From positions 1 through 37,624 of the forward strand of contig JABHDC010000073.1 in assembly GCA_018673255.1 (NCBI GenBank): a DNA stretch of 37,624 nucleotides. The letters run 5' to 3'. Source of the DNA: Gemmatimonadota bacterium. Its GTDB lineage: Bacteria; Latescibacterota; UBA2968; UBA8231. The translations under genes were made by a program, and so were the position numbers. Under the pieces are notes generated by a model. It ran no database searches. It had not been told where the DNA came from and saw only the letters and a program-made list of their open reading frames with translations. This document shows, piece after piece, positions 8,721-16,694 of this stretch; positions within the stretch are counted from its first letter, which is position 1; every line of letters begins with the position of its first letter.

Positions 8721-9605
8721 ATGATCCCACGTGTTCTGTTCGGACCTGTTCTGTGTTTGGGGCTGCTTGGTTTTCTCACGGCCTGTGGCCCGGAAGAAGC
8801 AGCTCCAGGTCCCTTTGAACAGGTCGAGGAGCAGACATGGCGGGCAGTGAATGCAAGCCACTCGGGTGCGGATGGTCTGTTTGTTCAGGCCACCTTTCAC
8901 ACCTTTGGCTACGAGTTAAGCCGACTCTACGCGCAGGCTGAGAAGGCGGGGCTGGTCAGAGATCAGCTCGAAAGCAGGATCCGGCAGTTTGTATATGGCT
9001 ACATCGACGGTCGCTATCCGATGGAAGATGGCACCGACATCAACAGCCTGTATCTGCAGTATCTCATCTACGTCAATCCCGGGTTCGATGTCTCCAACCC
9101 CATCGAGAAGTCTCAATTCGATGTGTGGCGAAGTGAGTATGTCCGTCGCTTCCTCGGTAAGGTCTACGATCTGAAGTATCCGCTACTGCGGCCCGACTAC
9201 GATGAACGATGGGGCAACACGCTCTACAGCCGCCTTGTCTTTTCCATCTACGTCAAGGACGAGAATTTCGAGGGCCCCCGGCAGCGTGTGGCCGATCTGG
9301 GGGCGCGAACCTTCCTCATCGACGAAGATGGCAATCGCTACGCCGCCAGCGGCACAGCGGGACCTTATCCATACGACTTCGATCGACCGGAATTCGAATA
9401 CCTTGGAGACGAGACAGTCTACCGACTGTATTTTCCCAATCGCCGAGTGGACCGGCAGACACCGATCCTGACCTCCGCTACGCAGAAGCTGCATCTGGTG
9501 GTCGAAGGCCTCGGCGACATCCCGTCGCGCCAGATGAGTTGGGACCTGCCGATCCAGTATCCTGAAGTGCCCTACAAATACCTCCCGACGCCAGCGCCCG
9601 GGTGA
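8721..9605 (+). CDS. Lipoprotein of unknown function
   Basis: Starting at ATG 8721 gives a clean lipoprotein signal: MIPR, a hydrophobic core, and lipobox FLTAC with the lipidated Cys at residue 22. An in-frame GTG at 8685 would add 12 residues. The mature protein (about 273 residues) is rich in Tyr, Phe and Asp and has no recognised motif. A helical first half (FVQATFHTFGYELSRLYAQA) is followed by a beta-rich second half (RLVFSIYVKDENF, then RTFLIDEDGNRY). It could be an extracytoplasmic protein shared by related uncultured bacteria. I do not recognise its function. selC follows 28 bp downstream. Confidence 0.75.
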   Translation: MIPRVLFGPVLCLGLLGFLTACGPEEAAPGPFEQVEEQTWRAVNASHSGADGLFVQATFHTFGYELSRLYAQAEKAGLVRDQLESRIRQFVYGYIDGRYPMEDGTDINSLYLQYLIYVNPGFDVSNPIEKSQFDVWRSEYVRRFLGKVYDLKYPLLRPDYDERWGNTLYSRLVFSIYVKDENFEGPRQRVADLGARTFLIDEDGNRYAASGTAGPYPYDFDRPEFEYLGDETVYRLYFPNRRVDRQTPILTSATQKLHLVVEGLGDIPSRQMSWDLPIQYPEVPYKYLPTPAPG

Positions 9606-9633
9606 CCTGCGCCGCCCGAAGCCGATTCACCAT

Positions 9634-9732
9634 GGGAGCGGATGGGAGCCTGGTGGCCCCCGCGGACTTCAAATCCGTTGCGGTGTCGGGAGACCGGCGC
9701 TGGGTGGGTTCGATTCCCACACGTTCCCGCCA
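9634..9732 (+). tRNA. selC: Selenocysteine tRNA (anticodon TCA)
   Basis: The 99-nt gene has the special tRNA-Sec shape. The acceptor is 8 nt per side (GGGAGCGG/ACGTTCCC; seven pairs including one G-T, the eighth G-A) with encoded GCCA. The D arm is long. The anticodon arm is GCGGA-CTTCAAA-TCCGT with TCA, and the long variable arm contains GTGTCGGGAGACCGGCGC. The T arm is GTGGG-TTCGATT-CCCAC. The 8+5 acceptor/T arrangement is the bacterial form. Its presence implies that the organism inserts selenocysteine at UGA; no selB, selA or clear selenoprotein gene was found in this window. Confidence 0.95.
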
Positions 9733-9861
9733 TCGGGCTCACTCTGATGGTCTCTTGACGTTTTCCGCCGCCGCCGTTACCGTAGGCGTCGCTCTCAGGC
9801 GTGCCTCTGTGAACCCGCCTGCTCTGTTCCTCTGCGCCGCCACCCCCGGAGCCACCACCCG

Positions 9862-10395
9862 TTGATTTGGGTACTCGCCGTCGTCGTCGTCGGGCTCATC
9901 GCCGTGTTGGCGGAACTCCTGCTCAGTTACCAGAAAAGAGCCCACGACCTGCGCACCAAACAGAATCCGTTGCGGCGCCGGATTCGGGTGCATTCGGAGG
10001 CGATGCAGGAGTCTGTCGGTGGCATCCAGAAGACCGCCGACGAACAGGAGGAGTATCTGGTGGGAGAGCTGACGGTCTTGAGCCAGCGTGGCCAGGAACT
10101 ACTTCAGGGACTGACCGAGATGGAGCGTTCAGTCTTCGGTGACGGGTATGACCCGCATGCACCCGTGCCGCGGGATGATGAGGAGTTGATCCAGGACCGG
10201 GAGCCCGAAGGCAGCAAGGTGGACGAGGAAGAAGAGACCCCCGAGACGCTGCTGCGCCAGGCGCGGGAGTATCACCAGCAAGAGGTTAACGGGCACCGCA
10301 CGAGCCTGCAGCGTGACCTTGATGTCGTGCGCCGCACTCTCTCATTGCTGGAGACGAAGGTCCGTCGAGGCGTGACGGCACCGAAGAAAGGCTGA
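9862..10395 (+). CDS. Membrane-anchored coiled-coil protein
   Basis: A 177-residue protein with one N-terminal membrane segment (WVLAVVVVGLIAVLAELLL, residues 3-21). A long, highly charged helical region follows (RRIRVHSEAMQESVGGIQKT; AREYHQQEVNGHRTSLQRDL), interrupted by an acidic stretch near residues 90-125. Such proteins usually act as scaffolds. No enzymatic motif is visible. The start is a TTG at 9862 and no good Shine-Dalgarno is seen, so the exact start is uncertain. The next gene, 34 bp on, is another short membrane-anchored coiled coil, suggesting partner subunits. Confidence 0.65.
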   Translation: MIWVLAVVVVGLIAVLAELLLSYQKRAHDLRTKQNPLRRRIRVHSEAMQESVGGIQKTADEQEEYLVGELTVLSQRGQELLQGLTEMERSVFGDGYDPHAPVPRDDEELIQDREPEGSKVDEEEETPETLLRQAREYHQQEVNGHRTSLQRDLDVVRRTLSLLETKVRRGVTAPKKG

Positions 10396-10429
10396 GGACA
10401 GCGCGCCGAGGGCGTTCTGTTCTACACAC

Positions 10430-10732
10430 ATGCTCGAAGGACTTCTCATCGGGGGCGTTGCCCTCATCATCATCAATCTCGTTGTACGAGACCAGACCGA
10501 ATTTCGGTTGAGTCGACTGCGTACAGAACTGCTGGCTCTGAATTCTGAAGAGAAACGACTGGCCGAACGACGCGACGAAGTGGACTTGATGGTGGCTCAG
10601 ATTGGTGACGCGCTCATGCGTGCCGATCGCCGTCGCCTGTCGCTGGAGAAGGGATGCGGCCAGATGGCAGACAAACTGGAACTCGTCCGCGCCACGGCGG
10701 GTGACGGTTCGACCCAGGATCCGGACGTGTAA
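10430..10732 (+). CDS. Small membrane-anchored coiled-coil protein
   Basis: The 100-residue product has an N-terminal hydrophobic anchor (LLIGGVALIIINLVV, residues 5-19). An uninterrupted charged helix (LSRLRTELLALNSEEKRLAE and on to about residue 85) follows, then a short polar tail. The heptad pattern fits a coiled coil. No family is recognised. It lies between the preceding coiled-coil gene and the PhyH gene (14 bp away), so it is probably co-transcribed with both. Confidence 0.65.
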   Translation: MLEGLLIGGVALIIINLVVRDQTEFRLSRLRTELLALNSEEKRLAERRDEVDLMVAQIGDALMRADRRRLSLEKGCGQMADKLELVRATAGDGSTQDPDV

Positions 10733-10746
10733 AGAACAGGAGCAAC

Positions 10747-11538
10747 TTGACGAATTTGCGTGAACAGTATGATCGCGATGGCTACGCGATCTGCCGCCAC
10801 GTCCTCGATGCGGATCTGGTGGCCGAAGCCAGCGCGCACGTCGACTGGCTTCTTGAAAAGAATCCGGGCCTGCGGCCGGAACAGCTGCACAACAATCTGA
10901 TGACGCACGATCCGTTCTGGGTGCGGCTGGTTGCCGACGATCGTCTTCTGGATGTGGCAGAACAGTTCATCGGGCCGGACATTGCGCTATTCGCCTCCCA
11001 CTACATTTCCAAGCCGCCGGGTGATGGCCAACCGGTTCTCTGGCATCAGGATGGCTCCTATTGGCCACTGGAGCCAATGGATGTCGTGACACTGTGGCTG
11101 GCGGTCGATGAGTCCGACGTGGACAACGGGTGCATGCGTGTCATTCCAGGCTCCCAGTCGACTCAATTGCAGCCTATGCATCGCAACGAAGAGGTGGCCA
11201 ACGTCCTGAGTTCATCGATGGATCCGGAATTTGTGGATGATGCGCAGGCCGTGGATGTGGTGCTGGAGGCCGGGGATGTGTCAATCCATCATCCAAACAT
11301 CGTTCATGGGTCCAATGCCAATCAGTCCCCGCGTCGCCGCTGTGGACTCACCATTCGATACATCCCGGCAACCACGCGGATTCTCAGCGAAGGGCAATGG
11401 CCCAGTGCCTTCCTGCTTCGGGGCCAGGCCACAGCCGACGTCAATGATTACCTCCCCTGGCCGCAGTTCGAGGCGGGACAGCACATGCCATTCCGTGGGA
11501 GTGACAGTTGGCCACCCGACTCCGACACCATCTCATAG
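10747..11538 (+). CDS. Phytanoyl-CoA dioxygenase (PhyH) family protein
   Basis: A non-haem Fe(II)/2-oxoglutarate oxygenase of 263 residues. The iron ligands are His100 and Asp102 (VLWHQDGSYW) and a distal His near 187 (NIVHGSNANQSPRR). The 2-oxoglutarate Arg is probably Arg204 (LTIRYIP). The family motif NGCMRVIPGSQ is also present. Known relatives hydroxylate small molecules such as phytanoyl-CoA or ectoine; the substrate here is unknown. The start is TTG 10747, supported by AGGAG 5 bp upstream. A hairpin with a T-run follows the stop. Confidence 0.9.
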   Translation: MTNLREQYDRDGYAICRHVLDADLVAEASAHVDWLLEKNPGLRPEQLHNNLMTHDPFWVRLVADDRLLDVAEQFIGPDIALFASHYISKPPGDGQPVLWHQDGSYWPLEPMDVVTLWLAVDESDVDNGCMRVIPGSQSTQLQPMHRNEEVANVLSSSMDPEFVDDAQAVDVVLEAGDVSIHHPNIVHGSNANQSPRRRCGLTIRYIPATTRILSEGQWPSAFLLRGQATADVNDYLPWPQFEAGQHMPFRGSDSWPPDSDTIS

Positions 11539-11548
11539 AGGAGGCGGC

Positions 11549-11568
11549 GTGACCGCGTGGTCACTTTT
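11549..11568 (+). terminator. Intrinsic terminator after the first PhyH gene
   Basis: A perfect stem GTGACC (11549-11554) with GGTCAC (11559-11564) around a GCGT loop is followed directly by TTTT. It lies 11 bp after the stop at 11538, between convergent genes. Confidence 0.65.
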
Positions 11569-11642
11569 GTGTCTCTGTCGATGAGAGCCGTCCTGAGGGA
11601 TGGCAAGGGTAACGACGTGTGATCGGGATCCGTCGAATCCAC

Positions 11643-12716
11643 TCAGGGTGCGATCGCCGCTTGCGTCCAATCCTGGGTGTCCAGTCCGAGTCGACGGGCC
11701 CGCTCCAGAATCCGATTCCAGGTCGTGTCATCGACGGGGATCCCATCCCGGTTCCGATCCCTGGCGGTGTCGAACTCGGGTGAACCGGGCAGCCGAATGC
11801 GCCCCACGGCCGGGTCGATGCGACTGCCGAGAACGTGGGAGATCAAACTCTCCAGTTCCAGGTCATACTTCTCGTCTTCACAGAAGAAACTTGGATCATA
11901 AATCGTCAGCAGCATGCCATTGCTGCGCATTCTGACCTCGCCATTGGCCGTCCCCTCCCCCGACAGGATGCCGCCGAGCATCTCGACCATCATCCCCAGG
12001 CAGTATCCCTTGTAGGCAACCGGACCACCCAATGGCAGAATGGCACCCCCGGGCGGGTCCAGGAATTGACGCGGGTCCTGCGTCGGTTGCCCCTCCGGGT
12101 CGGTGATCCAACCGGCCGGCACGTCCTCGCCCCGGTTGTGGGCAACACGAATCTTCCCCTCGGCGACAACAGATGTCGTCATATCCACGAGGATGGGATC
12201 GCCAGATGATCGGGGGGCAGCAAAGGCGATGGGGTTTGTCGAAATACGGCCATCGATCCCTCCATATGGGGGGATCTGCCGCCCGAGTCGCCCCGCATTC
12301 ACAAAAGCCTGTCCGATCAGCCCCTGTCTGGCCACAGCCAACGGGTAGGCACCAATCCGCCCAAGGTGCGAGCAGTTGCGCACCGTGATGACACTCACCC
12401 CATGGGTGTGGGCCAGATCGATCCCGGTGTCGACGGCCAGCTTCCCCGCCACCTGGCCCAGTGCTCTGTCACCGTCGATGCAGGCGGTTACCCCCCTCTG
12501 CCGCTCAACCCTGGGCCGACCGGTAGGTGAGAAAGTTCCCGCTGCGATCTGATCCACATACTCATACATGCGAAGTGTTCCGTGCGAGTCGTGTCCGAAC
12601 AGGCTCGACTCGACCAGATGGTCCGCGACGATGGACGCGTCCGGCGCACTGCACCCGGCAGCCTCGAACATGGCTCGGCCTACAGTGCGCAAATGATCAG
12701 GAGTAAAGCGTGGCAT
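11643..12716 (-). CDS. Ldh_2-family NAD(P)-dependent dehydrogenase
   Basis: A 357-residue member of the malate/L-lactate/ureidoglycolate dehydrogenase family (not the classical Rossmann LDH). Family marks are FGHDSHGTLRM near residue 40, the catalytic-region VRNCSHLGRIGAYPLAVA (about residues 107-124), the nucleotide-binding NPIAFAAPR, and YKGYCLGMMVEMLGGILSGE near residue 235. Such enzymes reduce 2-oxo acids or oxidise 2-hydroxy acids and often occur in catabolic clusters; the substrate is not evident. The gene is downstream of the second PhyH gene on the same strand with an 18-bp gap, so the two are probably co-expressed. Confidence 0.9.
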   Translation of the reverse strand: MPRFTPDHLRTVGRAMFEAAGCSAPDASIVADHLVESSLFGHDSHGTLRMYEYVDQIAAGTFSPTGRPRVERQRGVTACIDGDRALGQVAGKLAVDTGIDLAHTHGVSVITVRNCSHLGRIGAYPLAVARQGLIGQAFVNAGRLGRQIPPYGGIDGRISTNPIAFAAPRSSGDPILVDMTTSVVAEGKIRVAHNRGEDVPAGWITDPEGQPTQDPRQFLDPPGGAILPLGGPVAYKGYCLGMMVEMLGGILSGEGTANGEVRMRSNGMLLTIYDPSFFCEDEKYDLELESLISHVLGSRIDPAVGRIRLPGSPEFDTARDRNRDGIPVDDTTWNRILERARRLGLDTQDWTQAAIAP

Positions 12717-12734
12717 CAGCGGTCCATCAGCGGG

Positions 12735-13532
12735 TTACGCAGTCGAAGAAATGAGTCGGGAGAATTCACCACGAACATCGATTCCATATTCACTCTGACC
12801 GCCACTGGCCCCGGACCCGGTAACCCATGGACGGTGGTCTCGCCCTTCCGGCACCAGATCATCGGCCGCATGATCCCCATTCAGAAAATGGAAGGCCATC
12901 CCTGTGCGTGAGTGGGGTGTCGAATTGTCTCCCGTGCAATGGGCGGTTCCATAACAGAAAAACGCAGCGCCTCCGGCAGCCACCTCAATCGTTTCAGCCT
13001 CAGCCTCGGGTGGCCAACAACGGATGTGGTGATCGCTGAAAGGGTCTCGCTTGTGTTCGTAGGCGATGCGATGGCTGCCGGGGATCAGACGCAGCGTACC
13101 ATTGTGTGTCGTTGCATCATCGATGGCCAGCCACATCGCCGTGCCCTTCAACGGGTCCCCGATCTTGAAGTAGGCGTTGTCCTGGTGCCAGCTCGTACCG
13201 GTGCCGTGGCGGCCCGGTTTGAGAAACAACTGGTCAAGGTGGAGGAGGAAGGGATCGCCGATCAGAGTAGAGATAATAGTGACCACGCGGTCATCAAAAG
13301 GCAGAGCTCGAATGAGATCGGACTTATCGTAGAGTGGGATCAGCTGCAGATTGGCCTGTTGCCGGGCAAGTGTCTCCCCGTCACCCTGGGTGCGCACATT
13401 GCGCACCAGCCCCTCTCTCTGAAATCTCAAGACCTCATGTCGAAGTGCCTGTATTTCATCAGGCCCGAACAGGTCCCGGATCACGCAATAACCCTGCTGG
13501 TGGAAAGCCTCAATGTCAGCGCTGCGTATCAT
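12735..13532 (-). CDS. Second PhyH-family dioxygenase
   Basis: An Fe(II)/2-oxoglutarate oxygenase of 265 residues. Ligands are visible as His116 and Asp118 (GTSWHQDNAYF) and His198 (GTAHCTGDN), with Arg209 likely binding 2-oxoglutarate. NGTLRLIPGSHR is the family signature. ATG 13532 is chosen because homology-like sequence begins there (RSADIEAFHQQGYCVIRDLF). The frame stays open upstream to 13715, but that extension is Pro/Ser-rich and looks non-coding. It diverges from gap over a 485-bp gap and precedes the Ldh_2 gene. It differs clearly from the PhyH at 10747, so this is not a recent duplication. Confidence 0.88.
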   Translation of the reverse strand: MIRSADIEAFHQQGYCVIRDLFGPDEIQALRHEVLRFQREGLVRNVRTQGDGETLARQQANLQLIPLYDKSDLIRALPFDDRVVTIISTLIGDPFLLHLDQLFLKPGRHGTGTSWHQDNAYFKIGDPLKGTAMWLAIDDATTHNGTLRLIPGSHRIAYEHKRDPFSDHHIRCWPPEAEAETIEVAAGGAAFFCYGTAHCTGDNSTPHSRTGMAFHFLNGDHAADDLVPEGRDHRPWVTGSGASGGQSEYGIDVRGEFSRLISSTA

Positions 13533-14017
13533 GGAGTCCGTGTCGCCGTCCTCAAGAGATGGAGGGGCCTGGAATGAGGCACTGCAAAGGTTTGGGTAAT
13601 GGAACCGATCCGGAATCGCAGATGATGGATAGGGGCTGCGGTGCTGATCGGGCGGCCAAGATACGATGGGCATACGGCCATCCACAACTTCGGTGAGATG
13701 ACCTGCTGTCAGCAACGCACCGGAAGCCTCAATGGTGCACCTTGCCGGACGGCAGCGCTTTGGTTAACCTATTGTATTGGCTAGCTTAACGGCATAAAGC
13801 ACGCAGCAACCCAAACAGTTCGACCCACCACCATCCACACACCGCGTCTCCTGACTCGCGGTGTCGGCGTCGTCCCTCGACGCCGCCTCTCCTGTTCCGT
13901 CGATACCCGGCCGTCACCCACCGGATCTGACGAGAATACGTGGTCGCAGGCGGCTCATCAACGTGACGTTGCCCACCTCAGAGCAGGGCGCCTACGTAAG
14001 AGAGGCAGAGCACAGAC
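13533..14017. other. Long non-coding gap between PhyH and gap
   Basis: I see no gene in this 485-bp divergent stretch. It is locally AT-richer near 13755-13800, where promoters are likely, but no clean -35/-10 pair stands out on either strand. Two adjacent perfect hairpins at 13840-13884 lie on the gap side. The last part holds the gap ribosome site (GAGAGGCAG before ATG 14018). Confidence 0.5.
13840..13884 (+). promoter_or_regulatory. Twin hairpins upstream of gap
   Basis: CACCGCG (13840-13846) pairs with CGCGGTG (13857-13863). Directly after it, GGCGTCG (13866-13872) pairs with CGACGCC (13878-13884) around a 5-nt loop. Neither is followed by a T-run. They may form a structured 5' leader of gap or terminate transcripts arriving from elsewhere. 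Confidence 0.4.
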
Positions 14018-15016
14018 ATGGCTGATATCCCCGTCGGGATTAACGGCTTCGGCCGCATCGGTCGACTCGTCTTCCGTGCCGCCACCAAAGCTGGTGGCAT
14101 TGAAGTGAAAGCGATCAATGACCTAACGGATGCGGCGACCCTCGCGCATCTACTCAAGTATGACTCCACCCACGGTATCTTCGATGCCGAAGTTGAGACC
14201 GATGGCGACGCCATCGTTGTCAATGGCAAGCGGATTCAGGTGCTGGCCGAGCGCGATCCGGCGGCGTTGCCCTGGAAGGCGCAGGGCGTCGACATCGTCG
14301 TCGAATCCACGGGTTTCTTCACCGAGCGCACCAAGGCGGACGCCCACATTCAGGCCGGTGCCAAAAAAGTCCTGATCTCCGCCCCGGGTAAGGGCGACCT
14401 GGCCACGATTGTGTTGGGTGTCAACGATGATCAGTTGAAGGCGACCGACACGGTTGTGTCCAACGCATCCTGCACGACCAACTGTCTGGCGCCGATGGCG
14501 AAGGTTCTGCATGAGAATTTCGGCATCGTCAAAGGGATGATGAATACCATCCATTCCTACACGAATGACCAGCGCATCCTCGATTTGCCGCATTCGGATC
14601 TGCGCCGTGCTCGTGCGGCCGCCGTCAATATGATTCCCACCACAACCGGTGCTGCCGCTGCTGTGGGCATTGTCTTGCCGGAGCTCAATGGCAAGCTCGA
14701 TGGTCTGTCGATTCGTGTACCGACGCCGGATGGTTCGCTCACCGACTTTACGGTGGAGCTGGCCAAGGACGCCACGAAGGAACAGATCAACGCGGCCTTC
14801 AAGAAGGCTGCCGAAAGTGATCTCAAGGGCATCCTCGAGTATTCCGAAGCGCCGCTGGTCTTGTCCGATATCGTCGGCAACCCGGCTTCCTGCGTCTTCG
14901 ATGCTGACTCGACCAATGTCGTGGGCGGGAATATGGTGAAGGTGCTCGGTTGGTATGACAACGAATGGGGCTACGCCAATCGCTGCGTAGACCTGATCCC
15001 GCGCCTGGCCGGCTAA
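14018..15016 (+). CDS. gap: Glyceraldehyde-3-phosphate dehydrogenase
   Basis: This glycolytic enzyme oxidises glyceraldehyde-3-phosphate to 1,3-bisphosphoglycerate. The NAD-binding loop is [13 protein letters not shown] (residues 8-20), and Asp35 in AINDLTD suggests NAD specificity. The catalytic Cys152 lies in [12 protein letters not shown], with His later in [10 protein letters not shown]. The C-terminal signature [11 protein letters not shown] is intact. Length (332) is normal. It is monocistronic here: no pgk or tpi follows, and a strong hairpin lies 30 bp after the stop. Confidence 0.97.
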   Translation: MADIPVGINGFGRIGRLVFRAATKAGGIEVKAINDLTDAATLAHLLKYDSTHGIFDAEVETDGDAIVVNGKRIQVLAERDPAALPWKAQGVDIVVESTGFFTERTKADAHIQAGAKKVLISAPGKGDLATIVLGVNDDQLKATDTVVSNASCTTNCLAPMAKVLHENFGIVKGMMNTIHSYTNDQRILDLPHSDLRRARAAAVNMIPTTTGAAAAVGIVLPELNGKLDGLSIRVPTPDGSLTDFTVELAKDATKEQINAAFKKAAESDLKGILEYSEAPLVLSDIVGNPASCVFDADSTNVVGGNMVKVLGWYDNEWGYANRCVDLIPRLAG

Positions 15017-15046
15017 CCGGCAGCAGGACTCATCGACGAGGGCGAC

Positions 15047-15072
15047 CGCCCGCCGGCTTTGGCTGGCGGGCG
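15047..15072 (+). terminator. Terminator-like hairpin after gap
   Basis: CGCCCGCCGGC pairs with GCTGGCGGGCG (11 pairs, one G-T) around a TTTG loop. There is no T-run, but the stem is very stable and sits 30 bp after the gap stop. Confidence 0.6.
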
Positions 15073-15166
15073 TCCGTCGCAGTCAGTAACGCAGTCTCGA
15101 CGGCTGGCACCGGTTACATCGGGTGACCCATCCGTTGTGATACTGCGACAGGAGAAAGGACGGACC

Positions 15167-16108
15167 ATGGGCGACTGGATGTGGTGGATTATGACCTGTG
15201 GAATCAGCCTCTATTTTGTCATGCTCCTCCTCGACTTCAACAAGCCCTCAAAGAAGTTGATGGATCAGATCGACTCGCAGGAGCAGCGTCGGCGCGAGAT
15301 GGAGTTGCGCCAGACCAAGCTGCAGGACGATGTCGTCCAGATCAAAAGCCGTTCCGAAGACATCGATCTGCAGATGGAGGATCTGGAGCAGCGCCGCAAG
15401 GACCTGCTGCAGGATGCCAACAAGCGCCGGATGATCCACATCGAAGTAGGTCAGTTCACCATGGGTAGTCGCCAGGAGGACAGCCCGGATTCCGAGCGTC
15501 CTGCCCATCCCGTGCAACTGTCGGCCTACTACATCGACGCGTATCCGGTGACCAATCAGGACTACCGTGAATTCGTCAACTGCGTCGGCTACAAGACGCC
15601 CATCCACTGGCAGCGAGGCAATCCACCGATGGGACTGGCGCGTCATCCCGTCGTCAACGTCTCCTGGCAGGATGCCAAGGCCTATGCCGATTGGATGGGG
15701 GCCCGGTTGCCGACGGAGGCGGAGTGGGAGAAGGCCTCCCGGGGCCCGGATGAACGGCTCTATCCGTGGGGAAATCGCTTCGTCGACGATCGCTGCAATT
15801 CTCTCAATTCCATCGGCACGACCCTGCCCGTCGACGAATACGCCCTCGGCCGATCTCCCTACAACATCTGGGACATGTCCGGCAACGTCTACGAATGGTG
15901 CGAAGACTACTGGGACGAAGCCTACTATCAGTTTTCCCCCTCGACGAACCCCAAGGGTCCCGAGGGCGGGCAGGAGCGTGTCATCCGGGGAGGTTTCTTC
16001 GGTGAGACCCGCGCCAATGTCCGCACGACCCACCGTAATTCGTCGCCCGAGACGCACACGCGCGAGACCATTGGTTTCCGGTTGGCGCACGACTCTGACG
16101 ACATGTAG
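15167..16108 (+). CDS. Membrane-anchored SUMF1/FGE-like domain protein
   Basis: A 313-residue protein with three parts. An N-terminal membrane segment is at about residues 5-23. A charged coiled coil covers about residues 27-88. A formylglycine-generating-enzyme-like (SUMF1) domain extends from about 89 to the end, with VGQFTMGS, PVTNQDYREFV, RLPTEAEWEKASRG, NIWDMSGNVYEWCEDYW and IRGGFF. The two active-site cysteines of true sulfatase-activating FGE, normally just after the RGGS element, are absent (GGFFGETRANVRTTHRN). It is therefore probably a binding or structural relative rather than an activator. ATG 15167 follows AGGAGAAAGGAC. The DtxR-type regulator starts 8 bp later. Confidence 0.85.
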   Translation: MGDWMWWIMTCGISLYFVMLLLDFNKPSKKLMDQIDSQEQRRREMELRQTKLQDDVVQIKSRSEDIDLQMEDLEQRRKDLLQDANKRRMIHIEVGQFTMGSRQEDSPDSERPAHPVQLSAYYIDAYPVTNQDYREFVNCVGYKTPIHWQRGNPPMGLARHPVVNVSWQDAKAYADWMGARLPTEAEWEKASRGPDERLYPWGNRFVDDRCNSLNSIGTTLPVDEYALGRSPYNIWDMSGNVYEWCEDYWDEAYYQFSPSTNPKGPEGGQERVIRGGFFGETRANVRTTHRNSSPETHTRETIGFRLAHDSDDM

Positions 16109-16116
16109 AGGACGCC

Positions 16117-16671
16117 ATGTTTCAGCAGGTCTGGAAGAATTTCGAGGATAACGAACTGACCCACTCGGCCGCCCATCACCTGATGGCGGTACACGAGTTG
16201 AGGCAGGAATATGGCTATGCCCGGGTTTCCGACATTGCCAAACACCTGCGCATCACCAAGGGCAGCGTTTCCACGGCCATGAAACACCTGCGAGAACGTG
16301 GCTACGTCCAGGAAGACCACAACAAGTTCCTGGAATTGACCCCGAAGGGACTGCGGGTCGTGTGGGAGACTGAATCGACCCGCGTCGTGATGCAGAAATT
16401 CCTCAGCCAGGGCCTCGGGATGGACGACGACGATGCCGAGATCGATGCCTGCAAGGTCGAACACCTTCTCAGCTCCGAGGCGCGTGGCCGCCTGGTCGGC
16501 TTCCTTCGATTCCTGTTCTCTGAGGACGAGGTGGCGGTCCATTTCCTGGCCGCCTTCCGCGAGGCACTGACCGAGCGGGATCTGGAATGCCAGAAGGATG
16601 TGGCCAACTGCCTGCTGTGCGAAGAAGTCTGTTTTGTACAGCCGGCACTCAAAGCGCTGCAGGAAGGCTGA
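16117..16671 (+). CDS. DtxR-type metal-dependent regulator with Cys-rich tail
   Basis: The 184-residue protein has a winged-helix DNA-binding domain at about residues 12-75 (VSDIAKHLRITKGSVSTAMK is the HTH). A metal-binding/dimerisation domain follows. Its Cys112-x2-Glu115-His116 (ACKVEHLLSSE) matches the DtxR primary-site ligands Cys102, Glu105 and His106. The DtxR ancillary ligands His79, Glu83 and His98 appear replaced by Thr88, Met92 and Glu108. The C-terminal tail carries four cysteines, 158, 165, 168 and 172 (CQKDVANCLLCEEVC), an unusual possible metal or Fe-S site. It probably controls the neighbouring SUMF1-like and transporter genes in response to metal. Confidence 0.85.
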   Translation: MFQQVWKNFEDNELTHSAAHHLMAVHELRQEYGYARVSDIAKHLRITKGSVSTAMKHLRERGYVQEDHNKFLELTPKGLRVVWETESTRVVMQKFLSQGLGMDDDDAEIDACKVEHLLSSEARGRLVGFLRFLFSEDEVAVHFLAAFREALTERDLECQKDVANCLLCEEVCFVQPALKALQEG

Positions 16672-16694
16672 TCCTCCCACACCATGTCGCGTCG

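Noticed and set aside
15167..16108. A true formylglycine-generating enzyme for the nearby sulfatase
   Set aside because: The segment after RGG lacks both active-site cysteines.
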